Positions 37,426 to 44,708 of a stretch of 64,000 nt of DNA are shown here, one piece after another. Position 1 is the first letter of the stretch. Each line of letters starts with the position of its first letter. The DNA is from Frigoribacterium sp. VKM Ac-2836 (GTDB lineage: Bacteria; Actinomycetota; Actinomycetes; Actinomycetales; Microbacteriaceae): positions 1,054,001 to 1,118,000 of the forward strand of contig NZ_JABRPK010000002.1 of assembly GCF_013248995.1 (NCBI RefSeq), read 5' to 3'. The translations under genes and the position numbers were made by a program. Under the pieces are notes generated by a model. That model was not told where the DNA came from and searched no databases. It was given only the letters and a program-made list of their open reading frames with translations.

Positions 37426-38045
37426 GGTTCGACCTGGATGCCGAGACCTGCGTTCTCGAAGCATTCCTGCGCCTCGGGTGAGTTCACGTCGAAGGGGAAG
37501 GGGGATTCTGCGAGTTCGTCGAGGTCGGATCGAAAGGCGTCCTCGTCGTAGGAGTCGGGTGTGAGTCCCCTGTCGGCGAGACACCTCACGACCTGTGTCT
37601 CCGGGTCGGCCAGGAGCTCGGGATTGCCGTTCTGAATGGTGAAGAGGCTCTCGATGGGGGCGAGCTGTCCGGCGCAACCTTCCGCATCGTCGCTGAAGGC
37701 GTCCAGCTCGTCTTGGGAGTCGGGGAACGGACCTGTCTCGGCCAGGGTCCCGTTCTTGCGCCGCTCGTAGTTCAACTCGTGGCCGAGGTCCGACATGCAG
37801 CGGTCATACATCGCGTGTGCGGCGTCGTAATCGCTCTGCGTGATCGATCCGGACTCGATCGCTCGTTCGAGGACGTCGATGACGAAGGGGTCGGATTCGT
37901 GCTCGAGCTGTTGCTCGAAGAGCTCGGTGAGGCTTCCGGCGACCTTCTCGAGATCGGTGTCCGTCGAGGGGGTGGGTTCGGCCGTGCAGGCTGTCGTCGT
38001 GACGAGGAGGCCGATGATGATGAGGGAAGGGGCAAGGCTGCGCAT
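37422..38045 (-). CDS. Lipoprotein, paralog B of the bacteriocin-like locus
   Basis: A 207-residue predicted lipoprotein: hydrophobic start with a lipobox ending TTTAC at 16-20 (lipidated C20), then a Pro/Thr linker. The mature part is acidic, with Cys residues in YDRCM, AEGCAGQ, VVRCLADRG and AQECFENAG, giving two likely disulfides. It is clearly paralogous to the protein at 38276: both share AGSL-x-E/M-F-E-x-QL, QDPFVI or SDPFVI, GSI-x-Q-x-DYDAA, AQLAPIESLF or GQLAPIESLF and a closing FPFD-x-x-SPEAQ. No ribosome site is strong. It is coupled to the adaptor gene. By location it may be an immunity or receptor lipoprotein. Confidence 0.78.
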   Translation of the reverse strand: MRSLAPSLIIIGLLVTTTACTAEPTPSTDTDLEKVAGSLTELFEQQLEHESDPFVIDVLERAIESGSITQSDYDAAHAMYDRCMSDLGHELNYERRKNGTLAETGPFPDSQDELDAFSDDAEGCAGQLAPIESLFTIQNGNPELLADPETQVVRCLADRGLTPDSYDEDAFRSDLDELAESPFPFDVNSPEAQECFENAGLGIQVEP

Positions 38046-38084
38046 TGTCGACTGTCGATTCGTGAGGGCCGGGGGATGTGAGGA

Positions 38085-38111
38085 TGCGGCGAGCCCCATC
38101 GGCTCGCCGCA
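38085..38111. terminator. Hairpin after the peptide-gene remnant
   Basis: TGCGGCGAGCC (38085-38095) pairs perfectly with GGCTCGCCGCA (38101-38111) around 5 bases, 6 bases after the remnant's in-frame TGA. It occupies the same place as the hairpin after the intact peptide gene but has a different sequence. Confidence 0.55.
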
Positions 38112-38116
38112 CCGGC

Positions 38117-38233
38117 TCAGCGGAAGAGCGCGCGAGCCGAGCCGTGATGCGACCCGCAGCTGGCGTAGGCCAACGTGCTCGTTCGTCGTCCAGGCCGGAT
38201 GACCCGACCGATACTTCTCGTTTCGCACGTTGA
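38117..38233 (-). pseudogene. Remnant of a second bacteriocin-like peptide gene
   Basis: Read on the minus strand, the segment up to the TGA at 38117-38119 encodes STLAYASCG...ARALFR. This aligns residue by residue with the last 20 residues of the intact peptide (STWAKASCG...AWYQFR). Immediately upstream (38178-38233) the DNA instead matches the 5' leader of the intact gene (39279 onward). Start codon, ribosome site, signal peptide and most of the mature peptide are missing, so it cannot make the product. The junction lies in CTCG, which occurs at both breakpoints in the intact copy (39038-39041 and 39279-39282). That fits a deletion of about 241 bases between short direct repeats. Confidence 0.75.
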
Positions 38234-38275
38234 CCGTCGCGGTGGACCGTCGGTCGAGCGAGGGCGGCGTGTGCC

Positions 38276-38905
38276 TCACCTCTGCCCGGACCCGACGGCG
38301 AAGCCGACCCGGGTGAAGCAGTCCTGGGCCTCGGGTGAGTCCGCGTCGAACGGGAACGGCTCGTCGCTCTCGAGGTCGGACTTCAGTGCTGCCTCGTCAT
38401 AGCCCTCTTCCGTGACACCGAGCTCGGCCAGACAGCGCGTGGCCACGGTGAGGGGATCGGCGATGAGGTCCGGGTTGCTCTGCTGGACGGAGAACAGCGA
38501 CTCGATGGGTGCCAGCTGCGCTGAGCACTCCTTGCCCGCCTCCATGTACTTTTCGACCTCGTCTCGAGTCGAGAGGCCGTTGGGTGGGGTGATCCTCATC
38601 GTGCCGTTCTTGTTGCGGGCATACTCTTCGTCGGCATAGCCGACGTCCTTCATGCACCGTGTGTAGAGGTCGAAGGCGGCGTCGTAGTCAGCTTGAGGGA
38701 TGCTGCCCGTCGTGACGGCACGTTTCAGGGCCTCGATGACGAACGGGTCCTGTTCTTGCTGCAGCTGGCGTTCGAACATCTCGATCAGACTTCCCGCCAT
38801 TTTCTCGTCGGACTTTCCGTCGTCGTAGGTACTCGACGTCGTCGAACAACCGGTGAGGAGCAGGGTGGCGATGAAGATGGCGCTGAGCGCTCGTGTGCGC
38901 GACAT
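38276..38905 (-). CDS. Lipoprotein, paralog A of the bacteriocin-like locus
   Basis: A 209-residue predicted lipoprotein with lipobox LLTGC (16-20, lipidated C20). The mature domain is acidic and helical, with Cys in YTRCM, GKECSAQ, ATRCLAEL and AQDCFTRV, matching the cysteines of paralog B. The ATG at 38905 has GAGAGG 4 bases upstream. It follows the peptide gene by 71 bases, separated by a 12-base-stem hairpin, so it should be expressed at a lower level from the same promoter. I do not recognise a named family. Presence right beside the peptide in both copies suggests the two proteins belong together (immunity, processing or delivery). Confidence 0.78.
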   Translation of the reverse strand: MSRTRALSAIFIATLLLTGCSTTSSTYDDGKSDEKMAGSLIEMFERQLQQEQDPFVIEALKRAVTTGSIPQADYDAAFDLYTRCMKDVGYADEEYARNKNGTMRITPPNGLSTRDEVEKYMEAGKECSAQLAPIESLFSVQQSNPDLIADPLTVATRCLAELGVTEEGYDEAALKSDLESDEPFPFDADSPEAQDCFTRVGFAVGSGQR

Positions 38906-38938
38906 GAGACCTCTCGATCCGGATGGCAGGTGGGTGAG

Positions 38939-38968
38939 GGGAGGGCGGGCGTCCGGGCCCGCCCTCCC
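38939..38968. terminator. Attenuator-like hairpin after the bacteriocin-like gene
   Basis: GGGAGGGCGGGC (38939-38950) pairs perfectly with GCCCGCCCTCCC (38957-38968) around 6 bases. It begins 8 bases after the peptide stop and ends 33 bases before the lipoprotein start. Such a hairpin between a bacteriocin gene and its partners commonly limits read-through so that the peptide is made in excess. Confidence 0.65.
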
Positions 38969-38976
38969 GGAGCCGA

Positions 38977-39264
38977 TCAGCGGAACTGGTACCAGGCCTG
39001 ACCGGAACTCAGGCCGCAGCTCGCTTTCGCCCACGTGCTCGCCGAGGCCCAGCCCGACAAGGACGACGCGCATCCGTGCTGCGCGTACGAACGACCCTGA
39101 GTTCCGCCGGATGTCGTCGTGGAGGCTCTGGCCTGGACGGGGGATACGGACGCTGTGCCGGACCCGGCGGCCTGGGCCGGGACGCTCGCGGCGAGGGCGC
39201 CGCCGAAGGCGAGAGCGCCGGCGAGGACGATGGTGCCGAGAGATCGGCGTCGTGTGATCTCCAT
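38977..39264 (-). CDS. Secreted peptide, lactococcin-972-like bacteriocin candidate
   Basis: A 95-residue preprotein. Residues 1-32 are a Sec signal (RRR, hydrophobic core TIVLAGALAFGGALA, cleavage after VPAQA), leaving a mature peptide of about 63 residues rich in Ser, Gly, Ala and Thr with two cysteines (C65, C83). The C-terminal part, GRSYAQHGCASSLSGWASAS then WAKASCG and AWYQFR, follows the pattern of lactococcin 972 and its actinobacterial relatives (GC near the middle, G-W-x-x-A-x-A, WAKA, closing aromatic YxF). The usual N-terminal W/YG and Y-x-H part is absent. The ATG has a perfect AAAGGAGA site. Downstream lie a hairpin, lipoproteins and a MacB-type exporter. Function is inference. 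Confidence 0.65.
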   Translation of the reverse strand: MEITRRRSLGTIVLAGALAFGGALAASVPAQAAGSGTASVSPVQARASTTTSGGTQGRSYAQHGCASSLSGWASASTWAKASCGLSSGQAWYQFR

Positions 39265-39278
39265 GGAGTCTCCTTTGA

Positions 39279-39345
39279 CTCGTTCGTCATCCAGGCCGGG
39301 TGACTCAACCAATACTTCATGTTGCTCACACGAATGTCAAGCATC
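39279..39345. promoter_or_regulatory. Leader/promoter block conserved in both peptide copies
   Basis: On the minus strand, TTGACA near 39340-39345 is followed by GAAGTAT (about 39317-39323), a possible weak -35/-10 pair. The stretch from there to CGAACGAG (39279-39286) recurs upstream of the remnant (38178-38220) with about five transitions in 39 bases. Both copies keep GAAGTAT-x-GGT, CCGGCCTGG and GACGAACGAG. Preservation next to a dead gene suggests either recent duplication or a regulatory role, for instance driving the lipoprotein in copy B. Confidence 0.5.
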
Positions 39346-39433
39346 GTACGTGACGACCTCGCGACGCGACGACCTCGCGGGGTGTCCGTGGGGCTGGTGG
39401 GAGCACCCAGCTTCGGCGGCGCATGATCGAGGC

Positions 39434-40351
39434 ATGCCCGCTCTGACCGAACCGCTCCGCGCCCGTCTGCAGTACACCTTCAACGGGCAGTACACGGGCA
39501 CGCCCGAGTGGGTCACCGATCTCGAGAAGGGCGACGACGAGGGGTTCTTCCTGCCGGGTTCGGCGGTGTGGGCCGTGCACGGCGCCATGTCGACGATCCC
39601 GGCGGGGGTGCGCGCCTTGCTCGTCCAGGCGTTGCATCCCGGGGCCCTCGCCGGTGTGCACGACCACTCGCGTTTCCGCGAGGACCCGCTCGGCCGTCTG
39701 GCCGGCACGATCCGCTGGATCTACACGGTCTCGTACGGCAGTCGCGAGGCCGCGACCCACGCGTCGAACTGGGTGTCGCGCCTCCACACGAAGGTGGTCG
39801 GCAGCTACGACGACCGCAACGGCGTGAGCCACGACTACGCCGCCAACGACCCCGACCTGCTCAGCTGGGTGCACATGGCGTTCGCGGATTCGTTCCTGGC
39901 CGCCTACCTCGAATGGGGTCGCGAGCCCGTCCCCGGCGGGCCCGACGCGTACGTCCGCGAATGGGCGACCGCAGGCGAGCTGATGGGCGTGCCGAACCCA
40001 CCTCGATCCGTCGCCGAGATGCAGGAGCAGTTGATGGACTTCGACCGACGCGGCGTGCTCGAACGCACGGCCCGCACCGACGACGTCGTCAAGTTCATCA
40101 AGCGTCCGCCCCTCTTCCCCGCGCTCAAGGTCGGCTACCCGGTCCTCTTCAACGGCGCGGTCGGCACGCTCCAACCGCGCTTCCGCGAGCTGCTCGGGCT
40201 GCGCGCACCGCACGTCGGGCCGATCGCCCTGCCGACCCGGGCACCGGCCCAGGCCATGCTCGCCGGCGTCGGGGGAGTCCTCGGCAAGCGACCCGTAGCC
40301 GAGGGACACGCCCTGGCGCGCCTCGAGCGCATCGGCTGGACGGCCGGCTGA
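39434..40351 (+). CDS. Oxygenase MpaB family protein (DUF2236)
   Basis: A 305-residue protein of the MpaB/latex-clearing-protein-related family, many of which bind heme b and oxidise unsaturated hydrophobic chains. Seen: VHGAMSTIPAGVRALLVQALHPGALAGVHDHSRFREDPLGRL (the conserved ALHP...A-x-x-DHS-x-F-x-D-P-x-x-R region with candidate heme-ligand histidines), WVHMAFADSFL and LMGVPNPP. There is no signal peptide. The ATG at 39434 is preceded by CATGAT six bases away, a plausible leaderless -10. It is divergent from the peptide gene and shows no functional link to it. Confidence 0.85.
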   Translation: MPALTEPLRARLQYTFNGQYTGTPEWVTDLEKGDDEGFFLPGSAVWAVHGAMSTIPAGVRALLVQALHPGALAGVHDHSRFREDPLGRLAGTIRWIYTVSYGSREAATHASNWVSRLHTKVVGSYDDRNGVSHDYAANDPDLLSWVHMAFADSFLAAYLEWGREPVPGGPDAYVREWATAGELMGVPNPPRSVAEMQEQLMDFDRRGVLERTARTDDVVKFIKRPPLFPALKVGYPVLFNGAVGTLQPRFRELLGLRAPHVGPIALPTRAPAQAMLAGVGGVLGKRPVAEGHALARLERIGWTAG

Positions 40352-40437
40352 GCCGTCGCCCGGCACCGCTCCGGCTCGACCGCACGGCCCCCTGACCGGG
40401 GAGGGCGGGGCCGGGTGCCCCCTGGCAGGATGAGCCG

Positions 40438-41079
40438 GTGACCGACACGAACCCCCTCGCCGACGCGAGCGACGCGGGCGAGGCGACCCGCGCCTCCTCG
40501 GCTGGGCGGCACTCGACGAGACGGTGGCTGGTCGAGTTGCTGGTGATCGTGCTGGTCGGGCTGGTGTTGTCGTGGGGCGTGCGCACATTCCTCGTGCGGA
40601 GCTTCTCGATCCCGTCGGGGTCGATGGAGCAGACGCTCATGATCGGGGACAGGATCATCGTCAACGAGCTCTCGCCCGGCGTGATGCCGTTGCACCGGGG
40701 TGACATCGTGGTCTTCGAGGACCCGGGCGGGTGGCTCGGCTACGGAGACGACGCCGGACAAGACCTGGTGAAGCGCGTCATCGGTCTGCCGAGCGACCGG
40801 GTCAGCTGCTGTGACGCGGACGGGCACGTCCTCGTCAACGGTGAGCCGCTCGACGAGCCGTACCTGACCCTGACCGACGGCGGCCCCCGGGCCTCGGCGA
40901 CGGACTTCGACGTCACCGTGCCCGAGGGCGCGCTCTGGGTGCTCGGCGACAACCGTGACCACTCGGCCGACTCGCGTGCGCACCGGACCGGACCCTACGA
41001 AGGCTTCGTGCCCCTGGACGACGTGATCGGACGCGCCTTCGTGATCAGCTGGCCGATCGACCGGTGGCAGCGGCTCTGA
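40438..41079 (+). CDS. lepB: Signal peptidase I
   Basis: A 213-residue membrane-bound type I signal peptidase that removes Sec and Tat signal peptides. After a 28-residue polar N-terminus one span (about 30-50) is followed by the catalytic serine S62 in PSGSM, the general base K112 in VKRVIGLP and the late GDNRDHSADSR motif. Length is normal. GTG at 40438 is chosen because CAGGAT lies 6 bases upstream in the usual leaderless spacing. It converges on the acyl-CoA ligase with only 27 bases between stops. A CGCGCCTCCT word lies within codons 18-21. Confidence 0.94.
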   Translation: MTDTNPLADASDAGEATRASSAGRHSTRRWLVELLVIVLVGLVLSWGVRTFLVRSFSIPSGSMEQTLMIGDRIIVNELSPGVMPLHRGDIVVFEDPGGWLGYGDDAGQDLVKRVIGLPSDRVSCCDADGHVLVNGEPLDEPYLTLTDGGPRASATDFDVTVPEGALWVLGDNRDHSADSRAHRTGPYEGFVPLDDVIGRAFVISWPIDRWQRL

Positions 41080-41106
41080 GCGATCCCGCCCGGCCCGCGC
41101 CGGCCG

Positions 41107-42801
41107 TCAGCCCGCGGCGATGAGGCGGTCGCGGACCTCGCGGCGCAGCACCTTGCCGATCAGCGACTTGGGCAACTCGTCGAGCTGCACGACCCGGCGG
41201 GGCACCTTGTACGCGGCCAATTGGCCGCGCGAGGCGTCGCGGATGGCCTCGGCGTCGAACGAGGCGCCCGGCTCGAGCACGACGGCCGCCACGACGTCCT
41301 CGCCGCCGCCCGAGCGGGGCAGACCGACCACGGCCACCTCGGCCACGCCGGGGGCGTTGCGCACGGCCTCCTCGACCTCGGAGGGGGCGACGTTGAAGCC
41401 GCCCGTGACGATGAGCTCTTTGATGCGGTCGACGATCGTGACGTAGCCGTCGGCGCTCATCGTGACGATGTCGCCCGTGCGGAACCAGCCTCCCTCGAGA
41501 AAGGCCTCGGCGGTCTCGTCCGGGCGGTTCCAGTAGCCGCGGAACACCTGCGGCCCGCGCAGCAGCAACTCGCCCGCGGCACCCGGCACGACCGGGCGGC
41601 TCGGATCGGGGTCGTCACGGTCGACGACCATCGCCTCGGTCGAAGGGAAAGGCACGCCCACGGTGCCGACGCGGCGGGTCGGGCCGATCGGGTTGCCCAG
41701 GGCGACCGGCGAGGTCTCGGTCAGGCCGAAGCCCTCGACGAGCATGCCGCCCGTGACGCCCTCCCACGCCCGGACGACCGTGCTCGGCAGGTTCATCGCC
41801 CCCGAGATGGCGAAGCGGGCCGACGACAGGTCGACGTCGCGCTCGCGGGCGGCGTCGGCCAGCCGCTGGTAGATCGGGGGCACCGCCGGCAAGAAGGTCG
41901 GCGGGTGCTTCTTCGCGGCCTTGAGCACGAGGTCGACGTCGAACTTCGGGAACAGGACGAGTCGCGCACCGATGCTCATGGCGAAGGTGAGACAGAGCGT
42001 CAGGCCGTAGGCGTGGAAGAACGGCAGGACGCCGTAGACCGTCTCGTCGCCGTCGACCAGGCCGGGAACCCAGGCGCGACCCTGCGCGGCGTTGCTGCGG
42101 AGGTTGCGGTGGGTGAGGATGGCGCCCTTCGGCGACCCGGTGGTGCCGCTGGTGTACTGCAGCAGGGCGATGTCGTCGACGTCGGGGCGCGGGTGCTTCT
42201 TGCGCAGCGGACGGTTCGCCAGCAGGCCTTGCCAGGTGAGGTCGCCCTCGGCCCCGTCGGTCAGGGCCGCCCGGCTCTTCTTGGCGGCGGGCACCGGCAG
42301 CTTGAGGGCGAGGCGCGTGCCGAGCGGCATGCCCTTCGTCACATCGACCGAGACCACCGTCGAGAAGCCGATGTCGGCGGGTAGGGCCCTCAGCCGGTCG
42401 ACCAGCTTGTCCCACGCGATGGCGATCGTGGCGCCGTGGTCCTCGAAGAGGTGCCGCAGCTCGCGGTCGGTGTAGAGCGGGTTGTGTTCGACCACGACGG
42501 CGCCCAGGCGCAGCACGGCGTAGAACGCCACCACGTGCTGCGGGCTGTTGGGAAGGATCAAGGCGACCCGGTCGCCACGACCCACGCCGAGCCTCCTGAG
42601 GCCCTCGGCCGCGCGCGCGACCTGGTCGCCCAGGTCGCGGTAGCTGGTCTCACGGCCGAAGAACTCGAGGGCCGGCTTCTGCCGGTACGTCGACACGGCG
42701 TCGTCGATGAGGTCGACGAGGCTGCCCGTGACGGGCTCGATGTCGGCGGGGACGTCGGGGGCGTAGCTGTGCAGCCACGGGCGGTCGATCGGGGCGGTCA
42801 T
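41107..42801 (-). CDS. Long-chain acyl-CoA synthetase-like AMP-binding enzyme (second copy)
   Basis: A 564-residue paralog of the enzyme at 31923, with P-loop YTSGTTGSPKGAILTH, GFGLTE, FRTGDIVTMSADGYVTIVDR and the C-terminal lysine segment RVVQLDELPKSLIGKVLRR. The start at 42801 gives an N-terminus (DRPWLHSYAPDVPADIEP) that lines up with the paralog; the frame stays open further upstream but without support. Minus-strand CAAAGT lies 6 bases before this ATG. The two copies look about two-thirds identical by eye over most of their length. Confidence 0.9.
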   Translation of the reverse strand: MTAPIDRPWLHSYAPDVPADIEPVTGSLVDLIDDAVSTYRQKPALEFFGRETSYRDLGDQVARAAEGLRRLGVGRGDRVALILPNSPQHVVAFYAVLRLGAVVVEHNPLYTDRELRHLFEDHGATIAIAWDKLVDRLRALPADIGFSTVVSVDVTKGMPLGTRLALKLPVPAAKKSRAALTDGAEGDLTWQGLLANRPLRKKHPRPDVDDIALLQYTSGTTGSPKGAILTHRNLRSNAAQGRAWVPGLVDGDETVYGVLPFFHAYGLTLCLTFAMSIGARLVLFPKFDVDLVLKAAKKHPPTFLPAVPPIYQRLADAARERDVDLSSARFAISGAMNLPSTVVRAWEGVTGGMLVEGFGLTETSPVALGNPIGPTRRVGTVGVPFPSTEAMVVDRDDPDPSRPVVPGAAGELLLRGPQVFRGYWNRPDETAEAFLEGGWFRTGDIVTMSADGYVTIVDRIKELIVTGGFNVAPSEVEEAVRNAPGVAEVAVVGLPRSGGGEDVVAAVVLEPGASFDAEAIRDASRGQLAAYKVPRRVVQLDELPKSLIGKVLRREVRDRLIAAG

Positions 42802-42907
42802 GCCACCACTTTGGCAGGGCCGGGTGATGATCCTCCGGGAGGCGCGGGTCACGTCGCCGAGGACGCCCCCGGTCGGGCCCGCGCAGGGACGGTGGGCCCG
42901 CGCCGCC

Positions 42908-43465
42908 TCAGCGCGCGTCGCGCCCGGTCAGGGCGAGCAGGCGGATGCGCAACGGGGCGTCGTCGTCGACGGGCACGGGCGAGGCGAAGAGCCCCGACGC
43001 CTCGAGGGCGTCCTTCTGCGGCGCGAAGACGCCCCAGACGGCCTCGACCAACGTGTCGTCGAGCTCTTCGTCGGTGCCCACGGCGCGGGCGAGATCCCAG
43101 GTGTGGATCGTGACGTCGGCGACCTGCTCGGCGAGGTACTCGTGCACGGGCACCACGTCGGCGCTCAACCGCACCTCGGCATGGGGATCGGCTGCGCTCC
43201 AGGCGGCGGTGGCCGCGCTCGACCACCGGTGCCAGGCCTCGACGAGGTCGTCGCCGAGGGGCTCGATCGCGTTCTCGGCCTCGGCGGGGTCGCCGCCCTC
43301 GAGCAGCAGCGGAACCCACTGCTGCTCACGGGTGACGTGCCGCACGAGGTCGCGCACCTTCCACTCGGTGTCGGGTGTCGGGGCGTCCCAGTCGGCCACG
43401 GCCTCGACACGGCGGGCGAACTCGTCGTGGGCGGTCTTCTGCAGGGTGATCCAGTCGACGGTCAT
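42908..43465 (-). CDS. TIGR03086-like / maleylpyruvate-isomerase-fold metal-binding protein
   Basis: A 185-residue four-helix-bundle (DinB-like) protein. WKVRDLVRHVTREQQWVPLLLEGG is the family's W-x-VRDL-x-x-HV motif with the first metal-ligand histidine. VHEYLAEQVADVTIHTWDLARAVG holds the second histidine region. Relatives use mycothiol or bacillithiol as co-substrate, and this lineage makes mycothiol, so a mycothiol-dependent transferase or isomerase is plausible. The ATG at 43465 has GAGAGGACTCCCG upstream. It is divergent from the DUF6412 gene, 111 bases away. Confidence 0.8.
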   Translation of the reverse strand: MTVDWITLQKTAHDEFARRVEAVADWDAPTPDTEWKVRDLVRHVTREQQWVPLLLEGGDPAEAENAIEPLGDDLVEAWHRWSSAATAAWSAADPHAEVRLSADVVPVHEYLAEQVADVTIHTWDLARAVGTDEELDDTLVEAVWGVFAPQKDALEASGLFASPVPVDDDAPLRIRLLALTGRDAR

Positions 43466-43563
43466 CGGGAGTCCTCTCGGGGTGGGGCAGTGGCTCTCGG
43501 CGTCAACCGCGCGGGACGGCACGGTGTTCCCGAGAGCACTGCCCCGATGGTAGGACCGTCGGC

Positions 43564-43569
43564 TAGGGT
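43564..43569 (+). promoter_or_regulatory. -10 box TAGGGT of leaderless DUF6412 gene
   Basis: TAGGGT with seven bases to the ATG at 43577. Confidence 0.5.
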
Positions 43570-43576
43570 CGTCGGC

Positions 43577-43873
43577 ATGACCCTCGGCCTCTCGGTGCTG
43601 GCGCCCTTCGTGGCGTTCGTCGAGGCCGTGCTCTCGGCCGGTGGTGCACCGCTGTCGGCGGTCGTGCTCGTCGGTCTGCTCGGCGCCGCCACCGCGGTGG
43701 TCGCGCTCGGCGTCGCCCGTGTCGTGCTCACGCTCTGTGGACTGGCCGGGGCGGTGCCCGAGGTGACCCTCCGCGAAGAAGCGGGCACGCGCCTCCTCGT
43801 CTGGCGACGTGACCCCGACGCCCGAGGGCACGTGCGGTCGCGGGCGCCCGGGCGGGCCGTCCCGGCCGCCTGA
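43577..43873 (+). CDS. DUF6412-like small membrane protein
   Basis: A 98-residue protein with two hydrophobic spans (about 5-20 and 25-60) and a basic, Pro-containing cytoplasmic tail (REEAGTRLLVWRRDPDARGHVRSRAPGR). I associate this with DUF6412, small actinobacterial proteins encoded next to a short YidC-like gene, as here (76 bases downstream). The pairing suggests a joint role, but none is established. The start is set by the TAGGGT box 7 bases upstream. Confidence 0.7.
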   Translation: MTLGLSVLAPFVAFVEAVLSAGGAPLSAVVLVGLLGAATAVVALGVARVVLTLCGLAGAVPEVTLREEAGTRLLVWRRDPDARGHVRSRAPGRAVPAA

Positions 43874-43949
43874 GCGCACCCACGCCCGCGTCGATCCGAC
43901 GCCCCGGCGGCCAGAAGACACCCACCGTCTCTCTGACCGAGGAGTCCTC

Positions 43950-44705
43950 ATGGACCTGTCCACCTTTCCCCCGATCGCCGTCGTCCTCGGCGGTCTGCAG
44001 TCGCTCGTCACCACCCTCGGCGTTCTCGTCGAACCCGTCGCGGGGGCGTCCGCCGCCGCGTTCGGCGTCGTGTTGCTCACTCTGCTCGTCCGGCTCGTGC
44101 TCGTGCCCGTCGGCGTCTCGCAGGTACGCGCCGAGATCGCCCGGCGCCGACTGGCTCCGGCGATCGCCGACCTCACCCGCCGCATCTCCGACCCTCAGGC
44201 CCGCAGCAAGGCGCTGATGGCGCTGTACGCCTCCGAGAAGGTCTCGCCGGCGGCCGGCTGCCTGCCGACGCTCGCGCAGGCGCCCGTGCTCACGGCGGTC
44301 TACTCGCTCTTCGCGCACTCCGAGATCGCCGGTCACGCCAACACCCTGTTGACCCACACGCTCGGCGGAGCCGCCCTCGGCGCCAACCTGTTCGTCACGC
44401 TCGGGACGGGCCTCGCGGCCATCTGGCCGTATCTCGTGCTGCTGGTGGTGCTCGGGATCGTCGTCGAGTTGGGGCGCCGCGCGAACCTGCGGTTCACCGG
44501 GGCCACGGCCGGTGTCGTCGGACCGGCGGGCGGGGCTCCAGGTCAGGAGGCGCTGGCCGGCCTGGGCGGGATGCTTCGGTGGTTGCCGTACGTCAGCGTC
44601 GTGTTCGCGGCGTTCGCCCCGCTCGCCGCTGCTCTCTACCTCGTGACCAGTGCGACCTGGACCCTGGGGGAGCGCGCCGTGCTGCGGCGTGTGCTCGCGC
44701 GGTGA
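43950..44705 (+). CDS. Short YidC/Oxa1-family membrane insertase
   Basis: A 251-residue membrane protein with the YidC core: a first span, an amphipathic cytoplasmic hairpin (SQVRAEIARRRLAPAIADLTRRISDPQARSKAL), then GCLPTLAQAPVLTAVYSLF (the conserved P-x-x-QxP-x-x-x-x-Y region) and further spans. The conserved hydrophilic-groove arginine is probably R85 or nearby, though only experiment would settle this. It lacks the RNA/ribosome-binding basic tail of the main YidC. It is therefore likely a specialised second copy, linked to the DUF6412 gene before it. The ATG has a GAGGAG site. A strong terminator follows. Confidence 0.8.
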   Translation: MDLSTFPPIAVVLGGLQSLVTTLGVLVEPVAGASAAAFGVVLLTLLVRLVLVPVGVSQVRAEIARRRLAPAIADLTRRISDPQARSKALMALYASEKVSPAAGCLPTLAQAPVLTAVYSLFAHSEIAGHANTLLTHTLGGAALGANLFVTLGTGLAAIWPYLVLLVVLGIVVELGRRANLRFTGATAGVVGPAGGAPGQEALAGLGGMLRWLPYVSVVFAAFAPLAAALYLVTSATWTLGERAVLRRVLAR

Positions 44706-44708
44706 CGC

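Noticed and set aside
39250-39323. Possible short leader peptide (MKYWLSHPAWMTNE) upstream of the bacteriocin-like gene
   Set aside because: The copy before the remnant lacks the start codon, and four of five base changes alter residues, so coding constraint is not supported; kept as a DNA/RNA element instead.
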